NCBI RefSeq assembly: GCF_000377645.1
Contig: NZ_KB898472.1
Location: 124,001 to 188,000, forward strand
Direction: 5' to 3'
Source: Thiomonas sp. FB-6
GTDB taxonomy: Bacteria > Pseudomonadota > Gammaproteobacteria > Burkholderiales > Burkholderiaceae_C
DNA: 64,000 nucleotides
Made by a program: the position numbers and the translations under genes. Below, piece after piece: positions 46,607-54,912 of the stretch; position 1 is the stretch's first letter; each line of letters opens with the position of its first letter. The notes below the pieces were generated by a model, which searched no databases, was not told the origin of the DNA, and was given only the letters and a program-made list of their open reading frames with translations.

Positions 46607-47605
46607 TCAACGCGTGGGCCCGGGCGGTGATGCGATTGCCGAGCGTTTGCGTGTAACCGGAGTGGCTTTTCGAGTTCCCGACTTGGCAAGATTCGCAAGG
46701 CGATCCAGCGACGCTTGAAGCGTGGCGATCTGCGCTCGTGCAGCCACCGCGTCCGCTGCGCTGGCCTCACCGGCGGCGCGCAGGTCCGCGATGCGCTCGC
46801 GCTCCAGCGCCAATTCGGCAGCAGCTGCCGCATGAAGGGTGGCCTGCGCCTGTTCCCGGTCACGCGCGGCATTCAGCAACGCCTGCGCTCGATCGCCCGC
46901 GGCCAACGCTGCTTGCCGCTCGGTACTCAGGGTCCGTTGAAGCGCATCCACCTGGCGTTCAGACTTGGCCCTGGCGGTACGCTCGCGCTCGAGTTCAAGC
47001 GCCACTCGTCGATCGGCTGCGTCCGCGCGCTGCAGCGCCGCTTCAAGCTGCCGCCTGAGCTCGGCCATCTCGGCGCTCGTCTGGGTCTCGTGCTCGCGCA
47101 GGGTGCTGGTCGCAGTGGCTAGAGCCGCGCGGACGCCCTCGAGGCGGGCGCGCTCTGCGGCAAGGTCCTGTTGGCCCCTATCGAGTTGGCGTCCTTGCTC
47201 CGCCAACAGTTGTTCAAGCCGCGTCGCGTTCGCATGGGCCTCGCGCGTGGCCGTTTGTGCTTGCTCGGCCCGCTCTTTCTCCGATTCGAAGTTGGCGGCC
47301 GCCGTCGCGAGACCCTCGCGCAGTCGCGCATCGAAGTCGGCGCGGGTATGCGCCAGCGCCGTCTCCCAGAAGTGCTGCGCGGCCTGAAGGATGGGCTCTG
47401 GCACGTCGGGCGGCGCGGCAAAGGCACCGGGATCCTGCAGTCGTCGGCCCAGCCCTTTGAACCAGGCGTCCAGCATGGGACTGACTGTGTTGGGCGAGCC
47501 GCGTCCGATCTTTTGGCGTACCCGCTCAATGGTCGGGCGCTCGCCCGCGAGCAGCAGCGCGTCACAGGCAGCGAAGACGTCGTGATCGGTGATGCCGCGT
47601 GCCAT
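46607..47605 (-). CDS. tnpT: TnpT-like/KfrA N-terminal DNA-binding coiled-coil protein
   Basis: 332 residues from ATG 47605 with AAGGAGG upstream. Residues 1-75 carry the KfrA-type N-terminal helix-turn-helix (ITDHDVFAACDALLLAGERP, VRQKIGRGSPNTVSPMLDAW). Residues about 110-315 form a long coiled coil rich in Glu, Arg, Ala and Gln. A basic tail ends the protein. Divergent pairing with a tyrosine recombinase across about 120 bp is the tnpT-tnpS arrangement of Tn4651-type transposons, where TnpT aids cointegrate resolution; function is inferred from this. Confidence 0.75.
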   Translation of the reverse strand: MARGITDHDVFAACDALLLAGERPTIERVRQKIGRGSPNTVSPMLDAWFKGLGRRLQDPGAFAAPPDVPEPILQAAQHFWETALAHTRADFDARLREGLATAAANFESEKERAEQAQTATREAHANATRLEQLLAEQGRQLDRGQQDLAAERARLEGVRAALATATSTLREHETQTSAEMAELRRQLEAALQRADAADRRVALELERERTARAKSERQVDALQRTLSTERQAALAAGDRAQALLNAARDREQAQATLHAAAAAELALERERIADLRAAGEASAADAVAARAQIATLQASLDRLANLAKSGTRKATPVTRKRSAIASPPGPTR

Positions 47606-47653
47606 GGTTCGACCTCCTTGATTTGCGCCCTGCTTCCTGCGATATTCAGTCAC

Positions 47654-47716
47654 GATAATGGATAGTTATCGGGCCCTATGCTCAAGTTGCGTTAGACATC
47701 TTACGTTGCTTGTAAG
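47654..47716. promoter_or_regulatory. Candidate resolution site between tnpT and tnpS
   Basis: Two inverted repeats of the same geometry: GATAA-N7-TTATC (47654-47670) and CTTAC-N7-GTAAG (47700-47716), centred 46 bp apart, in the 122-bp divergent gap. The 5-7-5 layout fits a tyrosine recombinase core site with a second accessory or core site. Divergent promoters must also be here. Position matches the rst site of Tn4651. Confidence 0.55.
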
Positions 47717-47727
47717 TTTTCAAACTC

Positions 47728-48855
47728 ATGGCCAACCGTCGCATGATCACTCCCGTGGCGTTGCCGCCGACCGGGATCGGAGCGCTCGATCCCGGCGTGC
47801 TCGCGCCGTTCACCTCCGCAGCTGTCGAGGCGTTGCTCGCCGAGGGCGAATCCGCCCACACCGTGCGCAGCTACCAGGCGGCGCTGCGCTACTGGGCGGC
47901 CTGGTACTGGCTGCGCTATCGCCAGCCCATCGCCCTGCCCGTTCCCGTCGCGGCCGTGCAGCAGTTCCTGGTGGATCACCTGGAGCGCAAGACGCCGGCA
48001 GGTCTTGCCTGTGAAATGCCGCCCGTGCTCGACCAGGCGCTCGTCGAAGGCGGCTTCAAGGCCAAGCCAGGCGCGCCCGCGCTGGCCACCGTCCTGCACC
48101 GCCTGAGCGTGCTGTCCAAGGCCCATCAGCTCCAGGGAGGATCCAATCCGATTCAGCACGCCCATGTTCGCGAACTCGTCGCCAAGGCCCGCCGGGCCTA
48201 CGCCAAACGAGGCGTGAAGCCGGACAAGAAGGCGGCGATCACCCTGGAGCCCCTGCAGGCGATGCTGGCCACCTGCGATGATTCGCTGCGCGGCGTGCGC
48301 GACCGCGCCCTGCTCCTCTTCGCCTGGGCCAGCGGCGGGCGCCGCCGCTCGGAGGTCACGGACGCAACGTTCGACAACACGCGCAAGGTGGGGCCGCGCG
48401 CATATTCCTACACGTTGTTGCGCTCCAAGACGAACCAGGCCGGGGATCTACGACCCGACAGCGAAAAGCCCATTCTCGACGACGCCGCCGACGCGCTGGA
48501 AGCGTGGATTGGGCGCAGTGGGCTGACCCAGGGGGCGATTTTTCGGCGCATCCGCCGTGGCGACACAATCGGAGAGCCCCTTGCGCCCGCTGCCGTGCGC
48601 GACATTGTCAAGGCGCGCGCCGCGCTCGCTGGCTTGCCCGACACCTTCGCGGCGCACTCTCTGCGCTCGGGCTTCGTGACCGAGGCTGCGCGGCAAAACG
48701 TGCCCCTGGCTGAAACCATGGCGCTGACTGGGCATACCTCGGCTGCCACGCTTATCGGATACTTTCGGGCTGCGGAGTCGGCGCGCAGCGCGGGGGCACG
48801 GATGTTCACATCCGCCGGTGAAATTGGGCTGACACCAGATTCGCACGACACCTGA
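47728..48855 (+). CDS. tnpS: Tyrosine recombinase, TnpS-like cointegrate resolvase
   Basis: 375 residues. SAM-like core-binding domain (SAHTVRSYQAALRYWAAWYW), then a catalytic domain with a full set of active residues: Arg in GGRRRSE (about 206), Lys234 in LRSKTNQ, His310-x-x-Arg313 in AHSLRSGF, His336 in LTGHTS and nucleophile Tyr345 in TLIGYFRA. Unlike the integrase-like part of the TniQ fusion, this one should be active. ATG 47728; an in-frame ATG at 47743 is an alternative. Context with TnpT argues for resolution, not integration. Confidence 0.82.
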   Translation: MANRRMITPVALPPTGIGALDPGVLAPFTSAAVEALLAEGESAHTVRSYQAALRYWAAWYWLRYRQPIALPVPVAAVQQFLVDHLERKTPAGLACEMPPVLDQALVEGGFKAKPGAPALATVLHRLSVLSKAHQLQGGSNPIQHAHVRELVAKARRAYAKRGVKPDKKAAITLEPLQAMLATCDDSLRGVRDRALLLFAWASGGRRRSEVTDATFDNTRKVGPRAYSYTLLRSKTNQAGDLRPDSEKPILDDAADALEAWIGRSGLTQGAIFRRIRRGDTIGEPLAPAAVRDIVKARAALAGLPDTFAAHSLRSGFVTEAARQNVPLAETMALTGHTSAATLIGYFRAAESARSAGARMFTSAGEIGLTPDSHDT

Positions 48856-48918
48856 TTTGTCCCCCAACGCAAGCAGCAGTGCGCCCAAAAAGTCAGCACC
48901 ACGGACGTCTGCCCGGCG

Positions 48919-49107
48919 TTAACTATCGTGAGCGGCCTTATCGGGGAACATCTGCTCCCACGCGGAGCATGGCGCGTTGGCTGTGGTCGCGATGCTGCGG
49001 TCGTTGATCTCGAGCAGTTCGTATCGATCGGACGTGGACACTTCGGACGGCAGGCGTAGGTCCCGGCGCACTGCGTGCAGCCGCCGCAGGAGCGCGCTGG
49101 TGAACAT
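48919..49107 (-). CDS. Small protein of unknown function
   Basis: 62 residues from ATG 49107 with GGGAG 4 nt upstream. Sequence starts MFTSALLRRLHAVRRDLRLP and ends CSAWEQMFPDKAAHDS. No motif recognised. It is 41 nt downstream of cusF on the same strand and could be the last gene of the cus operon, or the 3' remnant of an older gene. Confidence 0.35.
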   Translation of the reverse strand: MFTSALLRRLHAVRRDLRLPSEVSTSDRYELLEINDRSIATTANAPCSAWEQMFPDKAAHDS

Positions 49108-49148
49108 GAATCTCCCAGCCTGAGCTCGACCGCGGCCCCGGCAATTCG

Positions 49149-49502
49149 CTACCGCCCACTGCGCAGCCTCGTAATCACGTACTGCCCGGACGAGCTTCTG
49201 GCCAAGTCGAAGTCCACCTTCTCCCCAGCCTTCACGGACGCCAGATCCTCCCTGTCTCGCACCTGAAAGGTCATGGTCATTCCCGGCCAGCCCAACGCCT
49301 TGATCGCGTGATGGGTGATGTTCACGCTGCTCGCGGCCACGTCGACGCTGTTGACGACTCCATAGGCCAAGAAGCCGCGAGCCGCCGCGGTAGATCCAGC
49401 GTGCATCGCGCCCATCCCGGGCATCGAGGCCGGGGCCGCGATGGCTGCCGACATGGTTGTGAGGGCGCAGATCAGAACAAGTGCAGAGCGGGAATGGTTC
49501 AT
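49149..49502 (-). CDS. cusF: Periplasmic copper/silver-binding protein CusF
   Basis: 117 residues. Signal peptide SALVLICALTTMSAAIAAPA, a Met/His patch MPGMGAMHAG, then the OB-fold with the CusF site: His64, Trp72, Met75, Met77 in HHAIKALGWPGMTMTF, same spacing as E. coli His36/Trp44/Met47/Met49. It hands Cu(I)/Ag(I) to the CusB adaptor. Last recognised gene of the leftward cus cluster. Confidence 0.9.
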   Translation of the reverse strand: MNHSRSALVLICALTTMSAAIAAPASMPGMGAMHAGSTAAARGFLAYGVVNSVDVAASSVNITHHAIKALGWPGMTMTFQVRDREDLASVKAGEKVDFDLARSSSGQYVITRLRSGR

Positions 49503-49659
49503 GGAATGAAGAATGAATCGAGGACAAGTTCGGCAGCTTGGTCAACGCCGCCAGCGCATGGGATTGGCTGCCACGGCAACCCCGCTGGAAATCTCCCTTC
49601 CCCAAGTCGCCTTGACGGGTTTCTTGGTGCGCCTGCCGGCCGAGCCGGCGACGCGCGCG

Positions 49660-50220
49660 TCACATCATCCCGCGCATCATGGCGGGCATTCCCTCCTTGA
49701 CGAATCGGTCGAGCTCGCGCGCATGCGCCTGGATAATCGCCACCATCCGCGGATCGCTCGACGTCTCGGTGACCGCGACTCCGTCGGGCAAAATCTCCAG
49801 CTTTCGCTGGTATCCGCCGGGGTTGGCGAACATCTCCGGAACGCTGTTGCTCATGGGATAAGGGAAAGGGCGGTTCTCGTCCAGGCGCCGGTACATGTCG
49901 GCAACATGCTGCTGGATCAGGGCCGCCGTGGCCGGGTCGGACGAGGTCGTGACATCGTGGACGCCATCGGGCAGCTCCGTGACCTGACGCCGGATGAGCT
50001 GGTGGCGTTCGAACAGTTGCATGCCGGTGCGCATTGGTCCGCGCATGTTCTCTGGCGCCATCATGTCGCCCATCATCCCGCCTCCCATCATGCCCCCCAT
50101 CATCTCTGCGCCAGCGGCGGCACGACGGGGCTGGGCGCTGGCCGGGCGACGGCCGAGCAGATAGGTGGACACGGTTCCCAGGAACCCCGCCACCACGGTC
50201 ACAAACGAACGACGTTGCAT
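49660..50220 (-). CDS. Met-rich exported protein with a twofold repeat, in the cus operon
   Basis: 186 residues from ATG 50220, 2 nt past the cusA stop. N-terminus QRRSFVTVVAGFLGTVSTYL looks like a twin-arginine signal. A Met-rich segment (residues 40-67: MMGGMMGGGMMGDMMAPENM) resembles copper-binding Met clusters. Residues 76-118 and 137-180 are two copies of one unit, sharing LPDGV, TSSDP and IQxH. It ends MPAMMRGMM. Not recognised as a named protein; coupling with cusA and Met content suggest periplasmic copper handling (inference). Confidence 0.7.
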   Translation of the reverse strand: MQRRSFVTVVAGFLGTVSTYLLGRRPASAQPRRAAAGAEMMGGMMGGGMMGDMMAPENMRGPMRTGMQLFERHQLIRRQVTELPDGVHDVTTSSDPATAALIQQHVADMYRRLDENRPFPYPMSNSVPEMFANPGGYQRKLEILPDGVAVTETSSDPRMVAIIQAHARELDRFVKEGMPAMMRGMM

Positions 50221-50222
50221 GA

Positions 50223-53200
50223 TCAGCTCCAGTTTGGCTTCGACGAAATATCGGGCGAGGCTTGCCCGCCTCCCAGGGCCAGGCGCCGCTTCTGCCACAG
50301 GGCGTAGACCGCCGGGATCAGGAGCAAGGCCAGCAAGGCGGCCGTCAGCATGCCACCCACCATCGGTGCGGCGATACGTTTCATCACGTCGGCGCCGGCG
50401 CCCTGGCTGAACATGATGGGCAGCAGGCCTCCGACCACCATGGTCAAGGTCATCGCCATCGGGCGCAAGCGCAGCAGCGTTCCCTCGACCACGGCCTGCT
50501 TCAGGTCATCCCAGGTGTTGAGCGTGTCATGGATCCTGCGCCGCGCCAGCGCGGCGTCCAGGTACAGCAGCATGACCACGCCGAACTCGGAGGCCACTCC
50601 GGCGGTCGCGATGAAGCCCACGCCCACCGCGACCGACAGCTTGTATCCCAACCAGTCGACGTACCAGACCCCCCCCACCAAGGACAGCGGCAAGGTCAAC
50701 AGGATGATGGCGACTTCGGTGAGATTCTTGAAATTGAAATACAGCAGCAGCGCGATCAGGCCGATCACGCTCGGCACCAGGATCTTCAGGCGTTGCACGG
50801 CCTGCTGCAAGGCCTGGTACTGTCCGACCCAGTCCATCGTGAATCCAGGCGGCATGCGCACCCCTTGCGCCAAGGCCGATTTGGCCTTGGCCACATAACC
50901 GCTGATGCTGGTACCGGGCGTCAGGTCGATGTAGACCCATGCATTCAACTGACTGTTGTCGCTGGTCAGCATAGGCGGCCCACCCTCGATGCGCAGCGTG
51001 GCGACCTGCGCCAGGGGAATCTGCGCCCCCTGAGGCGTCGCCACACGGCTGGCCATCAGCGCGGACAGAGACTGCCGCAGATCACGCGGATAGCGCAGGC
51101 TGATCGGAAAACGCTCCAGGCCGTTTACTGCGGTGCTCAACATCCGGCCGCCGATGGCGGTCTCGACCAGCCGATTCACGTCGGCCACCGAAAGCCCATA
51201 GCGCGCAGCCGCGCGCCGGTCGGTATCGACCACGATGTAGCGTCCGCCCGTGGCTCGGGCGGCGTACGCGTTCTGGGTTCCGGGAACCTTCTGAAGCACC
51301 GCCTGGATTTCCTGGCCGAGTCGGTTGAGCGTGGCGAGATCCCCCCCCGTGACCTTGATGCCCAGCGGTGTCTGCAACCCCGTGGTCAGCATGTCCACCT
51401 GGCCTTTGATCGGCTGGGTCCAGGTGTTGGACACGCCGGGTATGCGCAGGGCCCGGTTCATCTCCTCGATCAGCATCGAGGTCGTCATCCCCGCAGGCCA
51501 CTTGCTGCGGTCCTCGAGGTTGACCACCGACATGAACATCGAGATCGGCGTCGGATCGGTGGCCGTCTGGGCCCGCCCCGCCTTGCCGAACACGCTGCGC
51601 ACTTCCGGGAAGCTCTTGATGATGCGATCCGTCTGCTGCAGGATGGCGGCCGATTGTCCGATGGAAATCGACGGATCCTGCGCCACCGGCATGTACAGCA
51701 GGGTGCCTTCATTCAACGGAGGCATGAACTCCGAGCCGAGATGTTTCCAGGGGAAATACAGGCTTGCCACGGCGACCAGGCTCAGGCCGATGACGAGCCA
51801 CGGCGCCCGCAGCACGCCATGGATCAGCGGGCGATACAGCCAGGTGAGCAGTCGGTTCAGGGGGTTCGCGCCCTCCGGACGGATGTTTCCGCGGATGAAC
51901 CAAGCCATCAGCAGCGGCACCAGGGTGATCGAGAGGATGGCCGCAGCGGCCATGGCGTAGGTCTTGGTGAACGCCAGCGGACTGAACAGCTTGCCCTGCT
52001 CGCCGCCGAGGGCGAATACCGGAAGGAACGACACCGCGATGATGAGCAAGGAGAAGAACAACGCGGGGCCTACCTCCGAGGCCGCTACCCGCGCCTTCAT
52101 CCAGGGATCGGCACCGGGTTCGTGCTCCATGTGCTTGTGCATGTTCTCGATCATCACGATCGCGGCATCCGTCATGGCACCGATGGCGATGGCGATGCCT
52201 CCCAGCGACATGATGTTGGCCGGGATGCCTTGTGCCCACATCACGACAAAGGCTGCCAGGATGCCCAACGGAAGCGAAACGATCGCGACCAGAGCGGAGC
52301 GCGCTCGCATGAGGAAGAGCAGGGACACCAGCGCGACGATCAGCGACTCTTCCAGCAGTTTCTCGGTCAGCGTGTGGATGGCACGCTGGATCAGCGGGGC
52401 CTGGCTGTAGGTGGTGACGATCTTCACCCCCGGCGGCAACGAAGCCTGCAAGGTCCGGATCTTGTCCTCCACCCTGCGGATGATGGCATCGGCGTTGGAG
52501 CCCTGGTTCATCATCACGATGCCGCCGACGACTGCGCCTTGGCCGTCGAGGTCGGCGGCGCTGTTGGGTAACTCGGGGGCGAACTCGACGCGCGCGACGT
52601 CCTTGAGCGTCACGGGCACGCCATCGCGCGCGGCCAGCGGCGCGTTCTCCAGATCGTCCAGCGAGTGTACGTAACCGGTCGTGCGCACCATGTAGCTGGC
52701 TTCCCCCAGATCGACGACCGATCCGCTGGTCTCGCCGTTGGCAGCGCGTATCGCATCCTCGACCTGCGGCAAGGTCAGGCCGTAGGCCAGCAGGGCCTGC
52801 GGGTCGACCACTACCCGGAATTCCTTGACCATACCTCCGACCGTTGCGACCTCGGCGACCCCCGGAATCCCCTGCAACTGGTACTTGAGGAACCAGTTCT
52901 GCAAGGTCGTGAGTTGGCTCAGGTCGCGTGTACCGCCCGTATCGGTCAAGGCGTACATGTAGATCCAGTCCACCCCGGAACTGTCGGGCCCGAGCGCCGG
53001 AGTGACGCCTGGTGGAAGCCTCGATTGCACCTGGCTGAGGTACTGCAGCACCAGGTTGCGTGCCTGGTAGATGTTGGTGCCATCCTGGAAGATGACGTAG
53101 ACGAAGGAGTCGCCGAACATCGAATAGCCGCGCACCGCACGCGCGCCGGGAACCGACTGCAGGGTCGTCTCCAGGGGATAGGTCACCTGGTCCTGCACCA

Positions 53201-53378
53201 CTTGCGGCGCCTGTCCGGGGTACGAGGTCTTGATGATGACTTGCGTGGGGGAGATGTCGGGAATGGCCTCCAAGGGCGTGTTGCGGACCGCCAGCATGCC
53301 TGCGGCCAGCAGCATCAGTGCGCCCATCACCGTAAGGGCGCGGTTCTCGAAGCACCACTCCATGAGGCGCCTAATCAT
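50223..53378 (-). CDS. cusA: Cu(I)/Ag(I) efflux RND permease CusA
   Basis: 1051 residues (E. coli CusA 1047). The N-terminus IRRLMEWCFENRALTVMGAL is typical of heavy-metal RND pumps, and TM4 reads IAIAIGAMTDAAIVMIEN, the monovalent-cation (Cus) version, not the DFGIIVDG of CzcA. Periplasmic Met-containing stretches and LLLYFNFKNLTEVAIILLTL complete the 12-helix layout. It drives proton-coupled export of Cu(I)/Ag(I) with CusB and CusC. Start overlaps cusB by 8 nt. Confidence 0.94.
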   Translation of the reverse strand: MIRRLMEWCFENRALTVMGALMLLAAGMLAVRNTPLEAIPDISPTQVIIKTSYPGQAPQVVQDQVTYPLETTLQSVPGARAVRGYSMFGDSFVYVIFQDGTNIYQARNLVLQYLSQVQSRLPPGVTPALGPDSSGVDWIYMYALTDTGGTRDLSQLTTLQNWFLKYQLQGIPGVAEVATVGGMVKEFRVVVDPQALLAYGLTLPQVEDAIRAANGETSGSVVDLGEASYMVRTTGYVHSLDDLENAPLAARDGVPVTLKDVARVEFAPELPNSAADLDGQGAVVGGIVMMNQGSNADAIIRRVEDKIRTLQASLPPGVKIVTTYSQAPLIQRAIHTLTEKLLEESLIVALVSLLFLMRARSALVAIVSLPLGILAAFVVMWAQGIPANIMSLGGIAIAIGAMTDAAIVMIENMHKHMEHEPGADPWMKARVAASEVGPALFFSLLIIAVSFLPVFALGGEQGKLFSPLAFTKTYAMAAAAILSITLVPLLMAWFIRGNIRPEGANPLNRLLTWLYRPLIHGVLRAPWLVIGLSLVAVASLYFPWKHLGSEFMPPLNEGTLLYMPVAQDPSISIGQSAAILQQTDRIIKSFPEVRSVFGKAGRAQTATDPTPISMFMSVVNLEDRSKWPAGMTTSMLIEEMNRALRIPGVSNTWTQPIKGQVDMLTTGLQTPLGIKVTGGDLATLNRLGQEIQAVLQKVPGTQNAYAARATGGRYIVVDTDRRAAARYGLSVADVNRLVETAIGGRMLSTAVNGLERFPISLRYPRDLRQSLSALMASRVATPQGAQIPLAQVATLRIEGGPPMLTSDNSQLNAWVYIDLTPGTSISGYVAKAKSALAQGVRMPPGFTMDWVGQYQALQQAVQRLKILVPSVIGLIALLLYFNFKNLTEVAIILLTLPLSLVGGVWYVDWLGYKLSVAVGVGFIATAGVASEFGVVMLLYLDAALARRRIHDTLNTWDDLKQAVVEGTLLRLRPMAMTLTMVVGGLLPIMFSQGAGADVMKRIAAPMVGGMLTAALLALLLIPAVYALWQKRRLALGGGQASPDISSKPNWS

Positions 53379-54912
53379 GAGAGGCCCCGGTCGCAGTCAT
53401 GTGCATGCCAGCCATCGAGCCCGCACCTGCCGGGGCCAGAGAGGGCTGTGCCACGGCAGGGTCTTGTGCTCGCCCAGGTATCGGCGTGCCGGGCTTAGTG
53501 CCTCCCGGGGGCGCAGCGTCGAGGCTCGTGTTGCCGCCCAGCATGCGCGCTTTCACCGATTGAAATTGCGATTCGGAGTACAGCAAAAACTGAGCGCTTT
53601 CCACCACCCTGTCGCCCGCCCGCAAGCCCCTGGCGATGGCCACCCAGCCGTCCGCCTGCGGCCCCAGCGCGACCTGGACCGGAAGGAAATGGCCCTGCCC
53701 TTGCGCCAGCATCACGTAGTCGCCCTCTTGGGTGCGCAGTACAGCACTGCTCGGCACGGCTAGCGCCGACTGCGCATGCCCCAGCACGGTAGCGTCGGCA
53801 TACATGCCTGGACGCAGCTCGCCGTCGCTGTTGGCAAAGCTCAGGCGCGCGGTGACGGTACGCGTGCGCGGATCCAGGGTCGGGTAGAGAAAGCTCAGGC
53901 GGCCGCTCCAGGTCCTGCCGGGATAGGCCTGAAGCTCCAGGCGGACCGCGTCGCCGACCCGCACCCAGGGCAGCTGGTAGTCGTACAAGGCCACGTTGAC
54001 CCAGATGCGCTGCAGGTTGGCGATCTCGAACAGTTCGGCCTGCGGCGAGACATAGCCGCCCTGCCGAATGCGGAGCGCCGTTACCACGCCGCTCCGCGGA
54101 GCCAGCACGGGAATCTCGCGCAGGGGCTTGCCCGTGCGCTCCAGGGTCGTCAATGCCGCCCCGGGCATGCCCAGCAGGCGAAGTCTTTCCCGCGCCGCCG
54201 CCAGGATCTGCTCGCCGCCTTGCGTGCCTTGCCCCCTCAGCGCGATCAGGTCGTCTTGCTGGGCGCTGTACAGCTCGGGAGAGTAGATCTCGGCGAGCAC
54301 CTGACCGCGCCTGACGAGGTCCCCCTCCGCCCGAACCCGCAGGCGCACGACCCAACCCGCGAAGCGCGCGGTCACCGCATCGACCCGGTTCTGGTCCTGT
54401 GCCACGGTTCCCACCGTGTGCATGGCCTGCCCCATCGTTCGCATCTGCGCGGCGACCAGTCGCACTCCCAGGTTCTGCGCCTGGCGCGCATCGATACGCA
54501 GCCCGTCATCGTGCGCCCCGGAGGGCGCCTGGGCGTACACCGGGACGTAGTCCATGCCCATGTTGTCCTTCATGGGATGATCCGAATGAATCGCTGGATT
54601 CATGGGGCTCGCCCAATACAGCACCCTGCGCTGCGCGGGCGCGGGCGTGGCGGCACCGGCATAGACCGGAACGTAGTCCATCCCCATGTTGTCCTTCATC
54701 GGGTGATCCGAGTGAATGGACGAGTTCATGGGGCTGGCCCAATACAGGACGCGGCGCTCGGCGGGTGCCGACGCTGGGGACTTGTCCGCCGTGGCTACGA
54801 CAGCCGCTCGAGGCGCCTTGGGTGCCGGAGTAAGCCAGCGGGTGAGGCCTGCGCCGGCGCCCGCACCGGCAAGCAGCAGCCCCAACGCGAATCCAAGCGT
54901 TCGCCGCATCAT
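53371..54912 (-). CDS. cusB: Cus membrane-fusion protein CusB with two heavy-metal-binding domains
   Basis: 513 residues from ATG 54912. One N-terminal helix ([20 protein letters not shown]), then two tandem copies (residues 53-85 and 95-127) of a metal-binding unit with LYWASPMN, IHSDHPMKDNMGMDYVPVY. The adaptor follows: RFAGWVVRLRVRAEGDLVRRG lipoyl/barrel half, a helical hairpin and beta-barrel ending in SSAVLRTQEGDYVMLA. The C-terminal tail is His/Met-containing (SMAGMHMTATGASHD). E. coli CusB has no such duplicated unit. Confidence 0.92.
   Translation of the reverse strand: MMRRTLGFALGLLLAGAGAGAGLTRWLTPAPKAPRAAVVATADKSPASAPAERRVLYWASPMNSSIHSDHPMKDNMGMDYVPVYAGAATPAPAQRRVLYWASPMNPAIHSDHPMKDNMGMDYVPVYAQAPSGAHDDGLRIDARQAQNLGVRLVAAQMRTMGQAMHTVGTVAQDQNRVDAVTARFAGWVVRLRVRAEGDLVRRGQVLAEIYSPELYSAQQDDLIALRGQGTQGGEQILAAARERLRLLGMPGAALTTLERTGKPLREIPVLAPRSGVVTALRIRQGGYVSPQAELFEIANLQRIWVNVALYDYQLPWVRVGDAVRLELQAYPGRTWSGRLSFLYPTLDPRTRTVTARLSFANSDGELRPGMYADATVLGHAQSALAVPSSAVLRTQEGDYVMLAQGQGHFLPVQVALGPQADGWVAIARGLRAGDRVVESAQFLLYSESQFQSVKARMLGGNTSLDAAPPGGTKPGTPIPGRAQDPAVAQPSLAPAGAGSMAGMHMTATGASHD
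54532..54756 (-). repeat. Tandem duplication of the metal-binding unit in cusB
   Basis: Two 99-bp copies (54658-54756 and 54532-54630), repeating every 126 bp, encode near-identical RRVLYWASPMN...VYA units; only SS/PA differ in the core. Nucleotide sequences have drifted at many third positions, so the duplication is not recent. Confidence 0.85.

Larger units (their letters stand above)
39399..48855. mobile_element. Tn7/Tn5053-like transposon core with TnpS-TnpT resolution module (right end undetermined)
   Basis: The left end is fixed to 39398-39401 by where the interrupted gene stops matching its paralogue. Contents: TniQ-fusion, AAA ATPase, DDE transposase and TnsA-like genes (one leftward operon, 39527-45987), then divergent TnpT- and TnpS-like genes. 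Element DNA has lower GC and different codon use than the flanking core. I could not find the inverted copy of the left end; the cus and mer genes to about 60.1 kb may be cargo, or a separate acquisition. 48855 is only the minimum extent. Confidence 0.75.

Noticed and set aside
39527-48855. CRISPR-associated transposon
   Set aside because: Although Tn7-like with TniQ, there are no cascade or Cas12k genes nor repeats nearby.
47728-48855. Phage or island integrase
   Set aside because: No att site, and the divergent TnpT-like partner points to a resolvase; integrase function is not excluded.
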